The position numbers and the translations under genes were made by a program. A stretch of 16,866 nucleotides of DNA from assembly GCA_938021445.1 (NCBI GenBank), contig CALIGR010000029.1:1-16866 (forward strand), read 5' to 3'. Of the stretch, positions 13,620-16,866 are shown piece after piece; the first letter of the stretch is position 1, and every line of letters begins with the position of its first letter. The stretch is from an uncultured Candidatus Altimarinota bacterium. GTDB lineage: Bacteria > Patescibacteriota > Gracilibacteria > UBA4473. The notes under the pieces were generated by a model. It did not search any database. It saw only the letters and a list, made by a program, of their open reading frames with translations, and was not told where the DNA came from.

Positions 13620-15302
13620 ATGCAAAACCAAACAACCGATATCAGATACGGGCTTTATGCTCGTAAATCTTCAATTTCTGAAGACAAACAAATGCAATCT
13701 ATTGAGTCTCAAATTGATGAGCTCAAAGAGGTAGCCACTAAACAAGGACTAAAAATCCTCAAGACTTACACCGATCAAGCCAGTGCTCACAAGCCCAATA
13801 ATCGTCCAAAGTTTGCGGAGCTTATGACTGATATTGAGAATGGTCATATAGATGGGATTCTCTGTTGGAAGGGCGATCGATTAGCTCGTAACCCTATAGA
13901 TGGAGGCGTCATCATTTACGCACTCCAAAACAGCAAAATAAAAATCATTAAAACTCCGTTCAATCAGTATCGACCAACGGACAACACCATCCCACTAACT
14001 ATTGAATTAGGAATGGCCAATCAATACAGCCTAGACCTTTCAAAAAATGTGAAACGAGGAAACAAGACCAAAACTAAAGATGGTGGGTGGTGTGGGGTTG
14101 CTCCTGCCGGCTACTTAAACGATAAAGCCGAGAAAACTATTATTCCCGATCCCGAAAGATTCGAAATGGTTAAAAAGATGCTCAAACTATATAAAACTGG
14201 CAGCTATTCACTCAGTAGCTTAAGCAAAGTAGTTAACGATGATTGGAAATTTCGAACCTATAAACGGAAAAATCAGGGAGGAAAGCCTTTGTCTAAGTCA
14301 TCCCTATACGCCATTCTAACCAATACTTTCTACTATGGATTTATGCAATACGGCAACAATTCTAATTGGGGGAAGCACACGCCTATGATCACTCAAGCAG
14401 AGTTTGAACAGATTCAAATTGTTCTTAGGAGGCAGGGTCAGAAAGGGAAAATAGGTCATACCACTTATGACTTTCCTTTTATTGGAACTATTAAGTGTGG
14501 TGAATGTGAGAGCCATATATCGGCACAAGAGAAGGTGAAATATGCTTGCCCTGATTGTCGTCTACAGCTCAATCTCAAGTCTGAGCATGAGTGTAGACGT
14601 TGTGGTTATAAGATCACCAAAGAAGTTATTGCTAACGGTAACTACTACCAATATTACCATTGCACCAAACAGAAAAAGCTCGCTGATGGTAGCCAGTGTA
14701 AACAATACAGTATCAAATCAGATGATTTAACAAACCAGTTTCAGGTCTTTGTAGATCGATACCAAATTCATCCAAAATTTGAAAAGTGGGCTTTAAAGTG
14801 GCTCAAACATGCTAACAAGCAAGACTTTAAAGAGAAAAATAAACAAAATAAGGCTTTTGAACGAGATTATAAAGATTTAGAGGTAAAACTTCAGAACCTG
14901 ATGGATATGAGACTAAGCGGAGAGCTTAGCCCAGAAGAGTTCTTTACACACAAACAAAGACTACAAAAAGAGCGTGACGAGGCTAAATACCGCTTAAATA
15001 AAGCCGAAAGCAATCAATCGGATTGGATCGAAGAGGCAGAAGATCGCTTTGATTTTATGAACGGTCTTCTCAAACGATTTGAAGAAGGTGGTACTACAGA
15101 GAAAAAATACATCTTTCGAAAACTTGGTCAGAACTTCATCTTAAAAGATGGGAAACTCACTCTAGAAGTGAAGAAACCCTATTTGATCATTAAACAACTC
15201 GAAAAAGAATCTGACTTATCGTTAGAACCTAATTCAAGTCAGTCTGGATCAGGCAATAGTCCACCTGAGGATGAGAAGTGTTTTGCTTGGCAGGCGCGGT
15301 AG
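13620..15302 (+). CDS. Large serine recombinase / site-specific integrase
   Basis: The 560-aa protein has the resolvase-type catalytic domain (residues about 9-150) with the nucleophile S17 in YARKSS and active-site Arg residues in GDRLARNP (87 and 90). It also has the recombinase domain (about 155-275), a zinc-ribbon region and a coiled coil (about 390-470) typical of large serine integrases. The zinc region holds an extra pair: C293/C296, C310/C313, C325/C328, then C348/C360. Its last four codons (Trp-Gln-Ala-Arg) and the stop TAG are read from the opposite strand of the tRNA-Trp 3' end, so the integration event itself shaped the C-terminus. A TATATA about 15 nt upstream of the ATG could be the -10 box. 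It is the best candidate for moving the element that carries the CBASS genes. Confidence 0.92.
   Translation: MQNQTTDIRYGLYARKSSISEDKQMQSIESQIDELKEVATKQGLKILKTYTDQASAHKPNNRPKFAELMTDIENGHIDGILCWKGDRLARNPIDGGVIIYALQNSKIKIIKTPFNQYRPTDNTIPLTIELGMANQYSLDLSKNVKRGNKTKTKDGGWCGVAPAGYLNDKAEKTIIPDPERFEMVKKMLKLYKTGSYSLSSLSKVVNDDWKFRTYKRKNQGGKPLSKSSLYAILTNTFYYGFMQYGNNSNWGKHTPMITQAEFEQIQIVLRRQGQKGKIGHTTYDFPFIGTIKCGECESHISAQEKVKYACPDCRLQLNLKSEHECRRCGYKITKEVIANGNYYQYYHCTKQKKLADGSQCKQYSIKSDDLTNQFQVFVDRYQIHPKFEKWALKWLKHANKQDFKEKNKQNKAFERDYKDLEVKLQNLMDMRLSGELSPEEFFTHKQRLQKERDEAKYRLNKAESNQSDWIEEAEDRFDFMNGLLKRFEEGGTTEKKYIFRKLGQNFILKDGKLTLEVKKPYLIIKQLEKESDLSLEPNSSQSGSGNSPPEDEKCFAWQAR
15288..15302. other. Probable attachment-site core (tRNA 3' end / recombinase 3' end overlap)
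   Basis: The triplets TGG CAG GCG CGG TAG are at once the complement of the CCA, discriminator, acceptor and first T-stem base pairs of the tRNA and the last codons of the recombinase. This is expected when an element integrates into a tRNA 3' end right beside its integrase gene. The true exchanged segment could be longer. No second copy was found in the window. Confidence 0.5.
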
Positions 15303-15361
15303 GAATCGAACCCACACCAAGGGCTTTGGAGACCCTTGTACTGCCATTATACTACGCGCCT
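15288..15361 (-). tRNA. tRNA-Trp (anticodon CCA)
   Basis: The minus strand folds into a full cloverleaf. The acceptor AGGCGCG pairs with CGCGCCT, the D stem is GTAT/GTAC, and the anticodon stem is AGGGT/GCCCT with loop CTCCAAA (anticodon CCA, reads UGG). The T stem is GTGGG/CCTAC with loop TTCGATT. A discriminator G and an encoded CCA end the gene (CCA = 15288-15290). The 15 bp at its 3' end overlap the recombinase gene on the other strand, and the 3' half of the tRNA is the likely attachment site. The tRNA is kept intact after integration. Confidence 0.93.
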
Positions 15362-15374
15362 GTACAGCCGGACT

Positions 15375-15402
15375 ATCTTAGAGCGGATTAATTTTTTCGC
15401 AA
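15375..15402 (-). promoter_or_regulatory. Promoter of tRNA-Trp
   Basis: On the minus strand TTGCGA (15397-15402) and TAAGAT (15375-15380) are 16 nt apart. Transcription would start a few bases before the tRNA 5' end at 15361. The second IS element lies 31 bp further upstream and leaves this promoter intact. Confidence 0.5.
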
Positions 15403-15433
15403 TTCAAATTTTTAGATACAAATGCAAGATTTG

Positions 15434-16443
15434 TATTAAGCCCCAGAGTTCCGGACAGCAGAAGAGATTAAGAATTTAATTGGTGGTAAATTATTACAAG
15501 CAGAGTGAGGACGCAAGAGATTGTAGAAGTAAATCCAATTTTGGATCTTAAGGTTAAGTTGTTGATCGGTTAGATTATTAAGATTGATGGTGCGGTAAAA
15601 TTCTTCCATATCGGTGCGATGGGATCGCTCAACGAAGGCATTGTCTTGCGGCCTACCAGGACGAGACAAAAGGTGTTGGATGCCTTGGCTGAGTAAGAAT
15701 TCAGTCAACGGATGGATTCTGAGGTTTTGGTGATCTGACTTCTTGTTTCCGCCAATATAGAGGTTAGTGAAGGTCATATGATTGTCAGTCTGAACGGTTT
15801 CTACTTCAATTCCAATGGAGCGGTAGAAGTCCAAAGCTTTTTGTAGAAACTTAATAGAGTTATGGTTGGAGAGCTCCTCATAAATCCATAAGAAGCGGAT
15901 CTTGGTATAACAATCAATAGCCGTGAACTGATACCGCTTCGGGCTTCGTTTGTCAGGAATTTCATCGGGGACGACTTTGGTGTCTACCTGGATACGGTAA
16001 CCCGGATAAAGGGCATAGTAGACCTGTTTTTTCTTTTTTCGCTTACGACGATGATGAATGACTAGACCACGACGCTCTAAGATACCTCTAATGGCTTTTT
16101 CTCCCAAAGAAATACCATGAAGACTTAACTCGACACGGAGTCGTTTTGGACCATAATTGGTCTGTCGTTTTAATCGAGCGACGATTCTTTCCAGAGAAGC
16201 GGGCGTCTGCCACGATACACGCTTCTTTGGGCCACGCTTTTTTTCTACAGTTGAGATTCGCCATTCATAGATCGTGGACCGCCCCAACCCATACTGGCGA
16301 CTCACCTTCGTTACCCCAAACTTGTACGAGTCTCGCACCGCTCGCTGCTTATATTTTTCTCGTTGCCGGGCATTTAAATATTTCATACAAACAGTTTAGA
16401 TGATTTCTCATCTTCAAACTGTCCGGACAATTGGGGCTTAATA
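15434..16443 (-). mobile_element. Second insertion sequence, IS481/IS3-like
   Basis: The ends are 25-bp inverted repeats: 15434-15458 (TATTAAGCCCC ... TCCGGACAG) and the reverse complement of 16419-16443, identical except for four bases in the middle. The length is about 1010 bp. TA stands at both outer edges, which may be a 2-bp target duplication or part of the repeats. The transposase is complete, so the copy may be active. The element is unlike the one at 5449 in both repeats and protein. Confidence 0.8.
15436..16386 (-). CDS. IS481/IS3-type DDE transposase
   Basis: The 316-aa protein has an N-terminal helix-turn-helix (about residues 20-44, with GVTKVSRQYGLGRSTIYEW) and an HTH_21-like segment (YGPKRLRVEL...LERRGL, 78-107). 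A Lys/Arg patch (113-120) leads into an rve core. The catalytic residues are D135 in RIQVDTK, D201 in QTDNH and E253 in NAFVERSHR. LLRPHSACNNLPP near the C-terminus is typical of the group. The stop codon lies within the left inverted repeat. The frame is intact from ATG 16386. Confidence 0.9.
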   Translation of the reverse strand: MKYLNARQREKYKQRAVRDSYKFGVTKVSRQYGLGRSTIYEWRISTVEKKRGPKKRVSWQTPASLERIVARLKRQTNYGPKRLRVELSLHGISLGEKAIRGILERRGLVIHHRRKRKKKKQVYYALYPGYRIQVDTKVVPDEIPDKRSPKRYQFTAIDCYTKIRFLWIYEELSNHNSIKFLQKALDFYRSIGIEVETVQTDNHMTFTNLYIGGNKKSDHQNLRIHPLTEFLLSQGIQHLLSRPGRPQDNAFVERSHRTDMEEFYRTINLNNLTDQQLNLKIQNWIYFYNLLRPHSACNNLPPIKFLISSAVRNSGA

Positions 16444-16522
16444 GATACCTATAAATTTTCCTACTTGCGGTTATGAAATTATTTATGATGAAGGTAGTAT
16501 TATGGATATCTCTCAATTTTAG
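16442..16522 (+). pseudogene. Possible gene remnant beside the IS right end
   Basis: A frame entering from the IS edge reads NFPTCGYEIIYDEGSIMDIS and ends at TAG 16520-16522. The text looks protein-like (CGY followed by acidic residues, as in small zinc-ribbon proteins) but has no start codon at a sensible place. It could be the tail of a gene cut by the IS. The other side of the IS shows a short frame with YKCKIC, but the two do not join cleanly at the IS boundaries. Doubtful. Confidence 0.25.
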
Positions 16523-16544
16523 AGCTTAAGAGAGTAAGTATTGT

Positions 16545-16742
16545 TTGTCTCCAACCGAATTTATTTCTAAATTAATGCTTGATGTTCCCAAGCACACAAG
16601 ACTTAGAAGCGAGACAAGAGCGATCATTATCGAGCCTCGAAAATCGCGTCCGACTACCTCTCCTGATGACACTCATACTGATTTACTACTAAAAGCAGTC
16701 CCAGCAGCAAATGATGATGATGTTGTAGCGCAAGCGGCTTAA
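16545..16742 (+). CDS. Doubtful small protein, 65 aa
   Basis: This frame opens with TTG (an ATG occurs at 16575) and encodes a polar protein with an Arg-rich centre (RLRSETRAIIIEPRKSR) and an Ala/Asp-rich end (AANDDDVVAQAA). No motif or family is recognised. A weak purine stretch (AAGAGAG) precedes it. It fills the gap between the IS and the next gene and may be a real small gene or chance. Confidence 0.3.
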   Translation: MSPTEFISKLMLDVPKHTRLRSETRAIIIEPRKSRPTTSPDDTHTDLLLKAVPAANDDDVVAQAA

Positions 16743-16794
16743 GAAACTCCCAATCGGCTATGGCTTATTCTTTTGTGTGTTAGAGTGGGGGAGA

Positions 16795-16866
16795 TGAAAA
16801 TAAAAGTCGCCATTGTCGTTAAGGATTCGCTAGAGAGAGTGTGGGAGTGTTGGACGCAGCCAGAGC
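16795..16866 (+). CDS. Partial SRPBCC/AHSA1-like protein, N-terminus only
   Basis: The gene runs off the window end after 24 codons. The visible MKIKVAIVVKDSLERVWECW and the following TQPE match the opening strand and helix of SRPBCC/AHSA1 (START-like, activator of Hsp90 ATPase homologue) proteins, where 'I.a..e.VW.awT.PE' is the common pattern. These bind hydrophobic ligands or act as small chaperone-like proteins. GGGGGAG stands directly before the ATG. Only the family can be suggested from so short a piece. Confidence 0.6.

Noticed and set aside
1..16866. CRISPR array or alternative genetic code
   Set aside because: No regularly spaced repeats were seen, and TGA, TAG and TAA all end well-supported genes, so the UGA-as-Gly code of Gracilibacteria is not used.

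Overview
The window reads as a stretch of AT-rich bacterial genome. It probably comes from a Patescibacteria/CPR (Parcubacteria-like) organism. This assignment is an inference from several features: gene starts with little or no Shine-Dalgarno sequence and several -10 boxes only 7-16 nt from the start codon; a large family-less protein; IS elements with IS481-like transposases; and a large serine recombinase tied to a tRNA gene. TAA, TAG and TGA all act as stops, so the code is standard. No ribosomal marker is present to confirm the taxon.

Layout. (1) 131-5398 looks like host background: a 59-aa two-helix membrane protein, a short-chain dehydrogenase, an LtrA-family membrane protein, and an unrecognised 972-aa protein with its own strong, apparently leaderless promoter. 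(2) 5449-6367 is a complete insertion sequence with 20-bp inverted repeats, ending before a bidirectional terminator near 6480. (3) 6601-9863 is the most interesting part. A LexA/UmuD-like self-cleaving repressor, followed by a small membrane protein, is divergent from a tight three-gene operon. The operon encodes a one-helix membrane protein with a Rossmann/TIR-like soluble domain, a CD-NTase (cGAS-like cyclic oligonucleotide synthase), and an E2-like conjugating protein with a SEC-C zinc tail. This is a compact E2-type (type II short) CBASS anti-phage system with no E1 and no JAB peptidase. (4) 9881-10052 holds a promoter, a structured RNA and a terminator-like stem with a U-tract: either a small RNA or an attenuating leader. 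(5) 10072-15302 looks like the backbone of an integrative element: a membrane protein, two overlapping unknown genes, a small helical protein, a P-loop ATPase and a 560-aa serine recombinase. (6) The last four codons and the stop of the recombinase lie inside the 3' end of a tRNA-Trp gene on the opposite strand, which marks the probable attachment site. (7) 15434-16443 is a second insertion sequence. After it come a possible gene remnant, a doubtful small ORF and the start of an SRPBCC/AHSA1-type gene cut by the window end.

How the genes may work together. The recombinase, ATPase and small genes would carry the element into tRNA-Trp. The CBASS operon is its defence cargo. On phage infection the CD-NTase, primed by E2 acting on its C-terminus, would make a cyclic nucleotide that triggers the membrane protein. 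The LexA-like repressor sits between two back-to-back promoters with matching operator-like repeats, so the defence genes may be held down until a damage or stress signal cleaves it. No second copy of the tRNA end was found, so the left boundary of the element is unknown.
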